Below are positions 20,570 to 32,079 of a stretch of DNA of 53,541 bases, piece after piece; positions within the stretch are counted from its first letter, which is position 1; each line of letters starts with the position of its first letter. The stretch spans positions 2,549,765 through 2,603,305 of the forward strand of contig BFEA01000091.1 in assembly GCA_003427395.1 (NCBI GenBank), given 5' to 3'. The notes beneath the pieces were generated by a model. That model ran no database searches. It worked only from the letters and a program-made list of their open reading frames with translations, and was not told the DNA's origin. A program made the translations under genes and the position numbers. This DNA is from Chara braunii. Its lineage: Eukaryota > Streptophyta > Charophyceae > Charales > Characeae.

Positions 20570-21117
20570 GCCCAACAATCCATGTGTGTACAATTTTTTG
20601 GCAACCCCAAATCATTGCTAACCAGAAAGTGCATGAGACAAAAAGCGGATGGGAGGACGCGATCAAGAACAGACCAGGGAAGTTGCATCGACTAAGCAAT
20701 GAATTGCGATGCACGACAGCTACCGTGATACCTGTGAACCATAACAACCATTGAATTTTACTTCTATTGCTGAATGTGAGAGACTTCTTAGCTTGATATC
20801 AGGACAGCAATGTCGACGGACCTCCTATTGCCATCGTTTTTGACTCCTTCAAAGGGAAGAAACGAGAGGAATGAAAGGCCTTGCGAACATTTATGTGGCA
20901 CAAGTACCTGTACGAGGCATCCAACGAGAGGGTGTTGACTCCGAAAAAGGTTGATACATCGTGGGTGACATGTAGAGATCTACTAGGATGTAAACTTTTG
21001 CATGCGGAATGTCCGCAACAGAACAATTTAACCGATTGTGGTGTTCATATATGTTGCATCACTGCCACAATAATACAATTTTGTTGCAGCAATTACGCCG
21101 ACGGAAGTAAGAGCTAA
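20570..21117 (+). pseudogene. Ulp1/SENP-like cysteine protease, C-terminal catalytic part with three in-frame TGA stops
   Basis: One continuous frame carries the remaining C48 catalytic elements: VIPVNHNNH with the catalytic His, AIVFDSF with the Asp, and CPQQNNLTDCGVHICC with the oxyanion Gln and nucleophile Cys. Three in-frame stops, all TGA, lie at 20752, 20794 and 20872. The first directly follows the His where the family has Trp (TGG). The frame begins exactly where the T2 end of element C stops and joins in phase with the 14436-14881 fragment, so C inserted into one gene. Apart from the three stops the catalytic residues are intact, so decay is recent or mild. Confidence 0.85.
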
Positions 21118-21303
21118 GGACATACGAGAAATTGTTAATAGAACACAGGTGAACGAAAGAACTGTTCACCAATTTCGTCAGTCTATGGTGGAGTAGCTAG
21201 CGCGTTGTGCTGCAGTTGCAAAAGGTCACGGCACAGTGGTGACCCCACACATAGCGAAAGCGTTAAGAGACCTCATAAATAAAAGACAGACCAATACTTC
21301 ATA
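21118..21303 (+). pseudogene. Possible continuation of the Ulp1-linked coding region
   Basis: After the stop at the end of the Ulp1 domain, another frame reads a protein-like stretch (EIVNRTQVNERTVHQFRQ, later VVTPHIAKALRDLINKRQ) with one internal TAG. A helical C-terminal tail is plausible; no family was identified. Confidence 0.3.
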
Positions 21304-21335
21304 AGACATGAATTGCCGTTAGGAGTGTCGAAGGA

Positions 21336-21410
21336 AAGTTCACTACTGCGTGCAATTTGAACATAAAGATTGGTCGCTTGACCTGTTGATTGACACACAA
21401 TAGCGAACCT
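21336..21410 (-). repeat. Palindromic terminal motif, right of Ulp1
   Basis: AAGTTCACTACTGCGTGC at 21336-21353 faces a decayed arm at 21394-21410. It aligns with the reverse complement of 14072-14142, including an internal CCTGTTGA word, consistent with the two being terminal inverted repeats around the Ulp1 gene. Confidence 0.45.
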
Positions 21411-21582
21411 TCTCGTGATCGCAGGGGACATCTCCCAAAGTGAACTTCATTTTTTCTTTTTTAATATTTTTTTATTTGAATGACTATGCGAATCCGTGCC
21501 GTTTGACAGTATAGATAAACGACAAGAACGCACACAAAAGTTGGTGACTTAAATGACATCGCAGTATTAATGATAAGACAAT

Positions 21583-21583
21583 G

Positions 21584-21647
<64 letters not shown>

Positions 21648-21651
21648 CGCT
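21583..21651 (+). repeat. (TC)n(GC)n microsatellite
   Basis: About 24 TC units change abruptly into about 9 GC units. GC dinucleotide runs can form Z-DNA. The run is in frame with the start of the next ORF but is unlikely to be coding. Confidence 0.97.
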
Positions 21652-22516
21652 ATACAGTTCGGGGGTGTATGAAATGACCCACGACATGGCTGACGCAATT
21701 GTTGTTCTATTCAATTTCATGTATGTGGGGAAAAAAGTCATGGCGCCAAGGCCAAAATATGAGGATTTGTGCAGGTCCTTGAAGCTCGTGGAAAAGAATG
21801 ATAAGGGGAGGAAGAAATGCAAGGCTGATAAGAAAAAATACAGGAGAGAACATCGCAGAAGCGGATGTCAGAAATCGAAAACAAAGCGGACGCACGTTCG
21901 CAGAAACGGACCACTTATTTTTGTTCCATCACGTCAGAGAGAGACTTCAAGGCTGAAAGAACGTAACGAATCACCCCCAACAACTCCCGTCCGGATAAAC
22001 CGAGCCAGCGGCATCGAGAGCCGTCCACCGAGAGCGCCCGAGAAGAGGTCGGGCGAAGAAAAAACACCACAGCAAGAACACAAGACGAAGAAGAGAATCA
22101 TATACAAAAAGGAGAAAATCGTGGAGACGATCAATCTGAGAAGCTCGGAGGATTTGCACAACGTCGTTCAAGAGGAAGTAGAAGACGAAGATGAGTACTT
22201 CATATCAGAAAAGACGGACGGAGAGGAAGACGAGGCAATGAGCGACGAGGGAGGTGACAGTGAAGCTTCCGGTGGAGGTTCTCATGATGCAGACGAGGGC
22301 GATCACGAGGAAGAGAGGGGCAGCGACAGCACAGGGCAAGATGAGGATGAAGAAGAGGCAAATGAAGACGGGAGGGGCGCAGATGAGAGAGAAATTTCTC
22401 AATTACTGGAAAGAACGAGATGCAAAAGCGAACGTCAACACTGCAGGGAGGAAGGCGCATGCAACACGCTCTCGAATGATAGACAACTAGTGCGGAAGGA
22501 CAACGGAACTCAATAA
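21652..22516 (+). CDS. Hypothetical protein, basic N-terminus and long acidic C-terminus
   Basis: The open frame continues from the microsatellite (nearest ATG outside it near 21670) to a TAA at 22516. The first part (MTHDMADAIVVLFNFMYVGK) may be a short hydrophobic helix. A Lys/Arg-rich stretch follows (residues about 35-110), then a Glu/Asp-rich stretch (EEVEDEDEYF, EEDEAMSDEGGDSEASGGG, DEDEEEANEDG). Strong charge segregation is typical of nuclear or chromatin-associated disordered proteins. No enzyme domain is visible. It lies just outside the right motif flanking Ulp1 and may belong to the same transposon group. An AAG/GTAAGC donor-like site directly follows the stop. Confidence 0.4.
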
Positions 22517-22739
22517 GGTAAGCAAAGTGTGCTAGCGTTGTTCCCCTTGTAGGAAGTCGCAGTCATGAGGGCGAAATATGCTGGCGTATCCATGAAGCCA
22601 CGAACTTGCTGTACTTTTTTCACTGAATTGTCGATTTTCACAAGTACCAAAGTGAATGCGATATTTTGTTTTTTTTTAATTTATTTCTACGTTGTAATGT
22701 GCCTATTCCAGCAGATGGCATAAATTTGCAAAGAAAAAC

Positions 22740-23033
22740 ATGCACGAGTGGAGAAGGAGAGAAAGACCCGACCAACAAAACGGCGTGTTCACGAAGAAAA
22801 TGAAGGACATACTGTCTCGTTCAGTCGCAAAAACCTTTGCGTTTTCCGATGCGAAGGATGCAACACTGTATCCAACGAAGGACGAAATTTTCACGGTGCT
22901 ACTAATAGGGGAGAATGCGGAGGAAGGACTGCGATCACACGTAGCGGAAAGCGGCATTCGAGGGGTGATAGGGGAGTGCAACATGATAATGACAACAGTG
23001 TGTGGGGAGATAATATGGCAACTGAAGCATTAG
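22740..23033 (+). CDS. Hypothetical protein fragment (97 aa)
   Basis: The frame begins with a charged segment and continues with KMKDILSRSVAKTFAFSDAK and DEIFTVLLIGENAEEGLRSH. The composition is protein-like. An acceptor-like pyrimidine/CAG sequence lies at about 22705-22717, so this could be a downstream exon of the acidic gene at 21.65-22.5 kb; that is inference. No family recognised. Confidence 0.3.
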   Translation: MHEWRRRERPDQQNGVFTKKMKDILSRSVAKTFAFSDAKDATLYPTKDEIFTVLLIGENAEEGLRSHVAESGIRGVIGECNMIMTTVCGEIIWQLKH

Positions 23034-23203
23034 TTTTAGGCAAAAAAAGGTATTTCGCTTGTACGATCGCAACAAATGGATCATCAGCTCCCTACTCGCA
23101 ACAAGATGCGAGCAGAGATAAAGGAGGACAAAACATGGAGACGGAGTGGCAACATCCTTGGGGCGCACCAGCGTTCAAGACAACACTCACAAAGGTTTTT
23201 TAG

Positions 23204-23521
23204 ATGAGGAGGGATGACACGAACCTTGGAGTGACGCTGCAACAACTGGCTTTTGCAGAAATGGTTCTCAAATGTGAAGTTGAGCAGACAACAAAGACCA
23301 GTAGAGTGGCCGACCAGATACAAAAATTGACCTGTATAAAGCATGACATCGCATCATCTGTCCGCAGCCGCGACACAATCATGAGTTTTTCGATCTTCAA
23401 GCTGGACCGCGCTGCATCTGTTTCTGAGAAGGTCGTTGCATTATTTCGAGTTGGCTTGCCTTCTGTCCAGATGAGCAAGCCATATAACATAACAATAACA
23501 GATGACGATTTCGACTTGTAG
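23204..23521 (+). CDS. Hypothetical protein fragment (105 aa)
   Basis: A continuous frame (GVTLQQLAFAEMVLKCEVEQ, then SVRSRDTIMSFSIFKLDRA and a C-terminal TITDDDFDL) with helical-looking spacing of hydrophobic residues. It lies on the same strand as the preceding hypothetical ORFs and may be the last exon of the same gene. No recognised domain. Confidence 0.35.
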   Translation: MRRDDTNLGVTLQQLAFAEMVLKCEVEQTTKTSRVADQIQKLTCIKHDIASSVRSRDTIMSFSIFKLDRAASVSEKVVALFRVGLPSVQMSKPYNITITDDDFDL

Positions 23522-23689
23522 TTCATTCCGCCACCCCGTGAGAGAGACAGAGACGGGGAGAGGGGTAGAGAAAGTTTGTGTGTCAGACCTTGAACAGTAG
23601 GCGGGGGAGGGAAGGGGAAAACATTTGGGTGAATCAGAAGCTTCACACCAAAATTTGCTAGCAAAACTTGCAGGAGGTCACTGTCATTG

Positions 23690-23693
<4 letters not shown>

Positions 23694-23752
<59 letters not shown>
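23694..23752 (+). repeat. (GA)n microsatellite
   Basis: About 29 GA units. A second GA-rich stretch precedes it at 23537-23575. Confidence 0.95.
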
Positions 23753-23756
<4 letters not shown>

Positions 23757-24089
23757 ACAAACGGAGATAATGACTGTGAAGTACGATACTAGAACAATGA
23801 CTGTACAACATATGTTGTGTTATTTATGATACAATATTGTACAATCCGTTGTGTACAAATCATTGTCTTACCAAGAGTGAGCGACTATGTAATGTGTAAA
23901 CACCATGATGTATAAAAACCTCACAGTTTGCACAGGGAAATAGTTCGGCAAAGAAAAGTCAAGGATAGCTGCGACCCGAGACTTGCCGCAGTGACCGTAA
24001 ATAGAACTACGCACACAAAAAACATGAAAATATCTGGTTGACAAACATCACTCACAGCCTACAAATGTTTCTCTCTCTCGTCGGTGCAA

Positions 24090-24780
24090 GGTTGACTGCT
24101 GCGTGCCACTCTCTCTCTTGGACTGACATGTTGCAGAAATTGTGTCACGCACTAGTGAACCCTGCTTGTAGCAGGGCAACTCAACATATGATTTCGGCTC
24201 CCGCATGTGTCCATCCGCAAAATGAATTACCGCAAGCCAGAAGAGGAAAAAATAAAGGTCGGCTACTGCGCGTTACTCTCTCTCTCGGACTGACATGTTG
24301 GAGAAATTATGTCATTCACTAGTGAACCCTGCTTGTACCAGGGCAGCTCAGCATATGATTTCGGGTCCCTCATGCGTCCATTCGCAGAATGAATTACCGC
24401 AAGCCAGAAGAGGGAAAAAGAAAGGTTGGCTACTACTACGTGTCACTCTCTCTTTCGGACTGACATGTTGGAGAAATTGTGTCATGCACTAGTCAACCCT
24501 GCTCGTAGCAGGGCATCTCAGCATATGATTGAGGCTCCCGCATACGTCCATCCGTAGAATGAATTACCGCAAGCCACAAGAGGAAAAAAAGAAAGGTTGG
24601 CTACTGCGTGCAACTCTCTCTCTCAGACTGACATGTTGGAGAAATTGTGTCACGCAGTAGTGAACCCTACTTGTAGCAAGGCAGCGAACCATATTCTTGA
24701 GGCTCCTGCACGCGTCCATTCGGACAATGAACGTCCAAGCCAGAAGAGGAAAAACGAAATGTTGGCTACTGCGTGCCATT
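24090..24780 (+). repeat. 168-bp tandem repeat, four full units plus a partial one
   Basis: Units start at about 24090, 24256, 24424, 24595 and 24760 (spacing 165-171 bp). Each begins with a variant of GGTTGGCTACTGCGTG, has a CT-rich run, then GACTGACATGTTGGAGAAA, a TGAACCCTGCTTGTAGCAGG short palindrome and a CATCCGCAGAATGAATTACC word. The head motif is the same as in the inverted motifs around Ulp1 (14.1 and 21.4 kb). Short ORFs across it are repeat artefacts. Confidence 0.92.
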
Positions 24781-24837
24781 TCATAAATTCGGTCCATTTC
24801 CACCAAGAACAAACCGCACATGCCACATTCTTCCTTC

Positions 24838-24870
24838 TCCTCTCTCTCTCTCTCTCTTTCTCTCTCTATC
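24838..24870 (+). repeat. (CT)n microsatellite
   Basis: Short CT-rich run after the tandem repeat, followed by a C run. Confidence 0.9.
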
Positions 24871-25558
24871 TCTCCACCCCCCCACTTGTTTTTCGACCAT
24901 CGTCAGCAGAACGTTCATTTTTGCATTCAGTGTGTATTGCATGTCAAGAGTATTAGAAGACTCGAAGATTGACAAATGTGAAAGAGCATAGTGTATCGTG
25001 CAGTAGGAGAAAAATGTGGTAATGGTGTTGCCAAGCTTCTGTAATTCTTGTACTGCGCTGTAGCCTCCCCTTTGATGGCAGCTCACGATCTGTCAGGAAG
25101 ATATCGGGTTTCTATCATTACTCCGTAAAGGTGTGATGAAACCCTATGTGCCTTGACCTGCCATAATGACAACGTGGCAACCGGATCCTTATATTTCCAT
25201 AATGATATGCGTTGTTTTGTCACACTCTCATTAGTCACAGACACAAACAGAGATTACTATGGGAAAAAACTACGCAAATGTACGATACGAGTTTTTTTTC
25301 CCCAACAAGAAGTGCAATGTTCAATAATTGGTCAACAAATTTCCAACAACTTTTTAACAACTTTTCAACAAATGAACCAACAGTTAGATACACTATATTC
25401 TGTTTACGACATCTGTGATCAGCGTTGAATTCCTTCACTTCTGGTGGACCACATGACACCCCCCCCGCCAAACAGTTTCTTAACACAGTTCCAACGGTTT
25501 ATAAAATGGGGCCCACATGTGATAATCATGTCTAAAAAATTGCCACAATTTTTCTGTT
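24871..25558. other. No recognisable gene
   Basis: Mixed sequence; 25325-25380 has short AACAACTTTT-type repeats. No ORF with family features. Confidence 0.4.
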
Positions 25559-28500
25559 GACTCTACTAGACTCTACAAAACTCTACTTTACCCACTCTAC
25601 ACTATTCTACTCTACTCTACTCTACTCTACTCTACTTTAAGATACTTTACAATACTCTACTCTATGACACTCTACTAGACTTGACGACACTCTACCATAA
25701 TCTACTCTACCACAATCTAATCTACGACATTCTTCGGCATTCTACGACAATGTACTTTACCACACTCTACGACATTCTACGACATTGTACGATACTCGAC
25801 TCTACTCTACTCTATTTTACTCTTCTCTACGATACTCTACTCTACTCTATTTTACTCTTTCTACTCTATTCTACGACACTCTACTCTACTCTACGACACT
25901 CTACTCTACGACATTTTACTCTATTTTACTCTACAGCATTGTACTTTACTCTACTCTACGATACTGTTCTCTACTCTACGACAATCTACTCTATTATACT
26001 TCGCGGCACTTTATAACACTTTTCTCTACTATACTCTACTGTAGGACACTCGACTCTACTCTACGACACTGTACTGTACTCTACTCTACTCTACTCTACG
26101 ACACTCTACTCTGCTCTACGACACTCTACTCTACTCAACTCTACTCTACTACACTCTTCGACACATGTTTTTGTACTCTATGACACTCTACGACACTCTA
26201 TAAAACTCTACTTATGACACAGTTTTGTACTATAGTCTACTCTACGAGACTACGAGACTATACTCTACTCTACTTTACTCTACTCTACTCTACTCTACTT
26301 CACACTACTCTACTCCACACTACTTTACTCTACTCTACTCCACTCCACTCTACCTACTCTACTATACTCTACGAAACTCTACTCTACGACACTTTACGAC
26401 ACTAAACGACAATCTACTCTACAACACTCTGAGATACTCGACTCTACTCTACTCTACGATACTGTACTCTGTGACACTCTACTCTATCACACTCTACTCT
26501 ACTATACTTTGCCTTATCAACTCAACGGTACGACACTCTACGACACTCCACTCTACTATACTCTACTTTATCGCATTGTATGATACTCTACTCTAATTTA
26601 CTTTACTCTCTTTACTCTACTCTACTCTACTCTACTCCACTCCACTCTACCTTACTCTACTCTACCCACAATACTCTACTATGCTCAACTACACTATACT
26701 CTTCTCTAAGATACTCTACAACAATCTACTTCACGACACTCTACACTACGACACTCTACGACACTCTACTCTACTCTACGACACTCTACTGTACTTTACA
26801 ACATTCCATTTTTCTCTGTGACACTGTAAGACATTCTACTCTACTCTACGACACTATACTTCACTCTATTTTACGACATTCTACTCTACTCTACTCTATG
26901 ACACTCTACTCTACTCTACAACATAGTACTGTACTCCAATCTACGACACTCTACTCTACTTAAGGACACTCTATAACACTCTACTCTACTCTACTCTACG
27001 ACACAGTACTCTACTCTGCGTCATTTTACTCTTCTCTATGACACTCTACTCAACGACACTCTAAAATACTCTACTCTACGACGCTCTACTTTACGACACT
27101 GTACTCTACTCTGCGACATTTTACGTTTCTCTATGACACTCTATTCTACGACACTCTAAAATACTCTACTCTAAGACTACTCTACTGTACTCTACTCGAC
27201 TCTACGCACTCAACGATACTCTACTCTACGACATTCTTCAACACTACGACACTCTACTCTTCTCTACTTTTCTTACGACACTCTTCTGTACTCTATGACA
27301 CTCTACAACACTCTACGGTACTCTACAAAACTCTACTATAAGTCACTCTACTTTACTCTACTCTACTCTGCTCTACTCTACCCACTCTACCCTACTCTAC
27401 CCTACTATATTTTACTCTACTATACTCTACTATACTCTAAGACACTTTAGAATACTCTACTCTACGAGATTATACTCTACTCTACAAGACTCTACTCTAC
27501 TGTACTCGATGACACTATACCATACTCTACTCTACCACACTCTAATCTACGACATTTTTCGACACTCTACGACATTGTACTCTATAACTTTCTACGACAC
27601 TCTACAACACTGTACGATACTCGACTCTACTCTATTCTGCTCTACTGTTTGACACAATACTCTACTCTACAACACTCTACGACACTTTACTCTATTTTGC
27701 TCTACGACACTCTACTCTACTCGACTCTACTCTACTATACTCTACTATACTTTACTCTACGACACATACTTTACTCTACTTTAATTTACTCTACTCTACT
27801 CTGCTCTACTTCACTCTACTTTACTCTACTCTACTCTACCCACTCTATGACACTCTACGACACTCTTCGACACTCGACAACACTCTACAACACTCGACTC
27901 TACTCTACTCTGCGACACCCAACGACATTTTACTCTGCTCTACAACAGTCTACTCCATTCTACGACACTTTACTTTACTCTACAACACTTTACTCTACTC
28001 TACTCTACCCACTCTATGACACTCTACGACACTCTTCGACACTCGACAACACTCTACAACACTCGACTCTACTCTACTCTGCGACACCCAACGACATTTT
28101 ACTCTGCTCTACAACAGTCTACTCCATTCTACGACACTTTACTTTACTCTACAACACTTTACTCTACTCTACTCTACGGCACTTCACTGTACTCTACTCT
28201 ACTCTACGACATTTTACTGTACTCTACTCTACGAGACTGTACTCTACTATACGACAATCTACTCCACAATACTATGCGGTGCTTTATGGTACTATATTTT
28301 ACTCTACGACATTCTACGACACTTTAGGGCACTTTGCTCTACTCTACGACAGTATACTCTACTCTACCCACTCTACACTACTCTACTCTATTATACTCTA
28401 CTACACTCTACTCTACTGTACTACACTCTACAAGACTCTACTTTACAACACTCTACTCTACTCTACTCTACTCGACGACATTCTACTCTACTCTACTTTG

Positions 28501-30098
28501 CGACACTTACGACACTTTACGATACTCTATGACACTCTACTATACGACACTCCATGACACTCCACGACACTCTACGACACTCGACTTTATTTTAATATAC
28601 TCTACTATTTGACACTCTACTCTACTGTACGACACTTAACTCTACGACACTTAACTCTACTCTACTGTACTATTTGACACTCTACTCTACCCTACTTCAT
28701 GACACTTTACTCTACTCTACTCGACGACACTTTACTTTACTCTACTCTACGATACTGTACTCTACTCTATGACAATCTACTCTACTGTACTTTGTGACAC
28801 TCTATGACACTCTACTCTGCTCTACTCTTCTCTACGACACTCTATGACACTCTGCTTTACTCTACGACAATGTACTCTACTCAACTTTACTCTATGATTG
28901 TCTACTTTACTCTACTCTACGACACTCTACTTTACTCTACTCTGCTTTTCGACACTCTACACAACAGTATTCTACGAGACTTTACTCGACGACACTTTAC
29001 TCTACTCTGTGACAAAGTCACTTACACTCTTTTGTAGTCTCTAACACTCTACTCTACTCTACGGCACGGGACTCTACTCTACTCTACGACACTCTAGTCT
29101 ACTATACTCTACTCTATGACACTATATGACACTCTACTCTACTTTGCTCTACTCTACTCTACTGTACTCCACTCTACGTTACTTTGTCAACTCAACTCTA
29201 CTCTACTCTACTACACTTTACTCTACTACACTCTACTCTACTACACTTCACTCTACTTTAAGACACTTTACAACACTCTACTCTATGATATTGTATTTTA
29301 CTCTACGACACTCTACTCTACTGTATGACACTCTACTCTACTCTACGACACTCCACTGTACTCTACAACATTTTTTTCTACTCTACGACACTGTAGGACA
29401 CTCTGCTCTACTCTACAACACTGTACTGTACTCTACTCTATGACACAATGTACTCTTCTCCATTCTACGACACTCTGCTCTACTCAACAAGACTTTAGGA
29501 CCCTCTACTTTAATCTACGACACTCTATAACACGCTACTCTACTCTACTCTACGACACTCTATGACACTCTACTTTACTATATGACACTCTACTTTATGA
29601 CACTCTACAATACTCTACTCTACGACAGTCTACTCTACTGTACTCTTCGACACTCTACGATACTCTACTCTACGATATAGTACGACACTCCACGACACTC
29701 TACTCTACTCTACGATACTCTTTTGTACTTTATGACACTCTACGACACTCTACGACACTCTATAAAAATCTACTCTACTTTATTGTACTATACTCTACTG
29801 TACTGTACTCTACTCTACTCTATTCTACGACACTCTACTCTTCGACACTCTACTCTATAACACTCTACTCTACGATACTCTATGATACTACACGACACTG
29901 TACTCTACGACACTCTACTCTACTCTACCCACTCTACACTACTCTAAGACACTCTACAATATTCTACTACATGACACTATACTCTACTCTAAGACACTCT
30001 ACAATACTCTACTTTACTCTACTCCATGACACTCTACTGTATGACATTCTACTCTACTTTACGACACTCTACGATAGTCTTCTCTACTCTATGGTACT
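25559..30098 (+). repeat. 4.5-kb satellite built of two 5-mer words, CTCTA and CGACA
   Basis: Almost the entire segment is built from CTCTA and CGACA words (with CTTTA, CAACA, TGACA and similar variants) in mixed order on a 5-bp register. The same strand keeps the pyrimidine-rich word throughout. A 169-bp higher-order duplication occurs at 27829-28178. Because 5-mers repeat in all frames every 15 bp without stops, long Leu/Tyr/Ser/Thr frames appear (up to 302 codons, 27649-28557); these are not genes. The array stops sharply near 30098. Role unknown; centromeric, heterochromatic or subtelomeric satellite are all possible. Confidence 0.97.
27829..28178 (+). repeat. Near-identical 169-bp tandem duplication inside the satellite
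   Basis: The text from CACTCTATGACACTCTACGA at 27841 recurs from 28010 without visible difference for about 168 bases, including rare variants (CACCCAACGACATTTTACTC). The period is not a multiple of five. Confidence 0.9.
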
Positions 30099-30124
30099 TT
30101 TTTTACCGTTTCGGTAGTTTTAGT

Positions 30125-30336
30125 TGCGGGCGTGACCCGCACCGCCCGCACCGCGGACTCTAAGCTATTCGTCAATTAAACTTTGACTCCGTAGTCAATC
30201 TTAGGCTATTATTGATTACCATGTGATTCAATTTTTTTATTTTTTTTTTAAGTTCGTCTCAGTTTATGCGAGTGGTCTGTGTAAGGTTGTCTACAATATT
30301 TTTTATTTTTGTGGGCATGGCCCGCACCGCAGGCGC
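30125..30336. repeat. GCGGGC-type direct repeats beside element D
   Basis: GCGGGCGTGACCCGCACCGC near 30126 and GTGGGCATGGCCCGCACCGC at 30311 are 185 bp apart; both contain a small stem. The second lies directly left of the T2 end of element D. Confidence 0.5.
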
Positions 30337-30740
30337 TGTCGGGCGCATCGGTCCGGCACCGCACGCGGCAGCACGGGACCCTCTCGGCTGCGTCACGCAG
30401 GAGTTGGACCAACCTCGTCACGAACGTGCAAATGGAGATCCTTAGGCCGCGCCTGCCATACCTCTCGCGAGCCCCTACGACAGGATAGGGCCTACGCGAG
30501 GCACAACTTACCTCCACCTTACGGGAGTTGTCACCTCCCTTCGGTGGGTGTATCCCACCGAGCTACCAGTCCACAGTACGAAAGCTACTCGGTTGCAATC
30601 GCTGAGGTGGACCAGCTGATGGCGTTTCTCGTTCGCTGTAGCATAGGGGGTAAGCGCGGTAATACGCCTATCGGACCCGCGCGCGAACCGACATCCTGGG
30701 GGGGCTGAAGTCCCAAGCGCGGCTCGTCGTCGGTCGACTA
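30337..30740 (-). repeat. T2 terminus and conserved subterminal block of copy D
   Basis: Matches C, E and F. On the plus strand, CCCCTACGACAGGATAGG lies at 30472-30489 and GGAGTTGTCACCTCCCTTCG near 30523. The frames in it (30223-30708 plus; 30508-30801 minus) have no family features. Confidence 0.7.
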
Positions 30741-31009
30741 GGACGCATCCCACACACCACGTGCACACCACTTTACGAACACAAAAATAAAGCGCACACA
30801 CACACGCACATCGAACAATGCCACAACACTCCTAGTCCCTTCAGTAGCCGTCCCATAACTTCCAGACGCGGAAATCGAATAGGCGTCGCGCGTGAGACTC
30901 GGTATAAAACCGCGCGGACGCAGGGCTAACTCATGTCGACTCGCAATGCAAGCGTACGCAAGCGGTCGCAGTGATGGCGTACTATGTCGTACTCATACTC
31001 ACGCGTTCC

Positions 31010-31210
31010 TCGTTAATCTCGAGGGTCGTATTCGACACTCAAGTGTCGGCTGACACGAGCCTTGAGGGTTAATCTCTCGACGCTAGACAACCGCCATGCG
31101 CGGTTGAAGACCACACACCCTCTTCTGCACTTTGTGCACAGTGGGTGGTACACAAGTCCATACTTGTGGTGGCAGTCGCTCCTTACTGCCCTGGAGATGA
31201 GTCCCACTCC
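31010..31210 (-). repeat. Short hairpin cluster in copy D
   Basis: Plus-strand words include GACACTCAAGTGTC, conserved in E near 52238, and ACAAGTCCATACTTGT. Several stems fall within 200 nt. Confidence 0.5.
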
Positions 31211-31776
31211 GGGCCTAGGCGAAAATCAAGGGGTTTGACTTTGACGGCTGCCACGGACTGCAACGTCCAACCATACAAACTCTAAAAAGCAAGGGTAAAA
31301 AGGAAACTTCCCTTCCCTCTCGAGACATAATCCAGTTTACTCTTATTCACACTCACAATAGGTCTCTCAAATACTCAGGACACTTATAAATACGTAAGGG
31401 TTGATTATATAGGACGATCACTTCTCACGGACATAGTGAGGCTCCTCTCAGCCACATATATATGAAATCGCAAACAATCACGTCCAGAGTCCGAACCACA
31501 ACCATACCTGCAATCACATCAAAGATTCAACCAGAAGTCTACGCACTACACGAGATCAACTTCAACCATTCCTCGCACTCATACCCCTCGCCTTAGCCAT
31601 ACAAGCCTCACTCGTGCAACTCTTAAATAAATACTCAGTACTTTTGTTGGATGGCCATTCAATAAAGTCCGGGTAAAAACACAACAAAACAATTCAAATC
31701 TCAAGGCTAAAGCCTTTAGGTTGAGCGGCAGGAGTGAATTGGAGTTGAATCGCAAACCGACGAATCGGCAACCGAC

Positions 31777-31815
31777 CTATTATCAGTGATAACAGAAGAT
31801 GATCCTCGTAGGATC
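31777..31815 (-). repeat. Paired small palindromes conserved between D and E
   Basis: TTATCAGTGATAA and GATCCTCGTAGGATC lie side by side. Copy E has CTGTTATCAGTGATAACAG at 53014-53032 and a GATCCTCANGGGATC version at 53038-53052, both preceded by CGACGAATCGGCAACCGACC as in D. The conserved spacing argues for function or recent common origin. Confidence 0.65.
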
Positions 31816-32079
31816 AAGCTGAAACTAGTCCAAGTCCTGAATCGAATGTCCAAGAAAGGCATGTACCATAAGACAGGCCAATGCCCAAGCTAAATCATTA
31901 GCATATGGGGGATGAACCTCCATAGCACATTCTCACTCAAAGTTACCTGCCAACTAAGTCTAAGCCTACCTCTAAAACAGTGCCCAAAGCAAAGGTAGAC
32001 CAATGGCAGAATCTCCCCTATTCAGGGTGGATCGCCAGAATCGCCACCGGTCAAAATATAATTTATCTCCTTTGAACTA

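Noticed and set aside
27649-28557. 302-codon open frame and many others in the satellite
   Set aside because: A 5-bp repeat without stop words is open in every frame; the translation is only LLYST/TLYDT-like repeats.
25559-30098. Telomeric repeat
   Set aside because: CTCTA/CGACA matches no plant or algal telomere repeat such as TTTAGGG or TTTTAGGG, and the array is internal.
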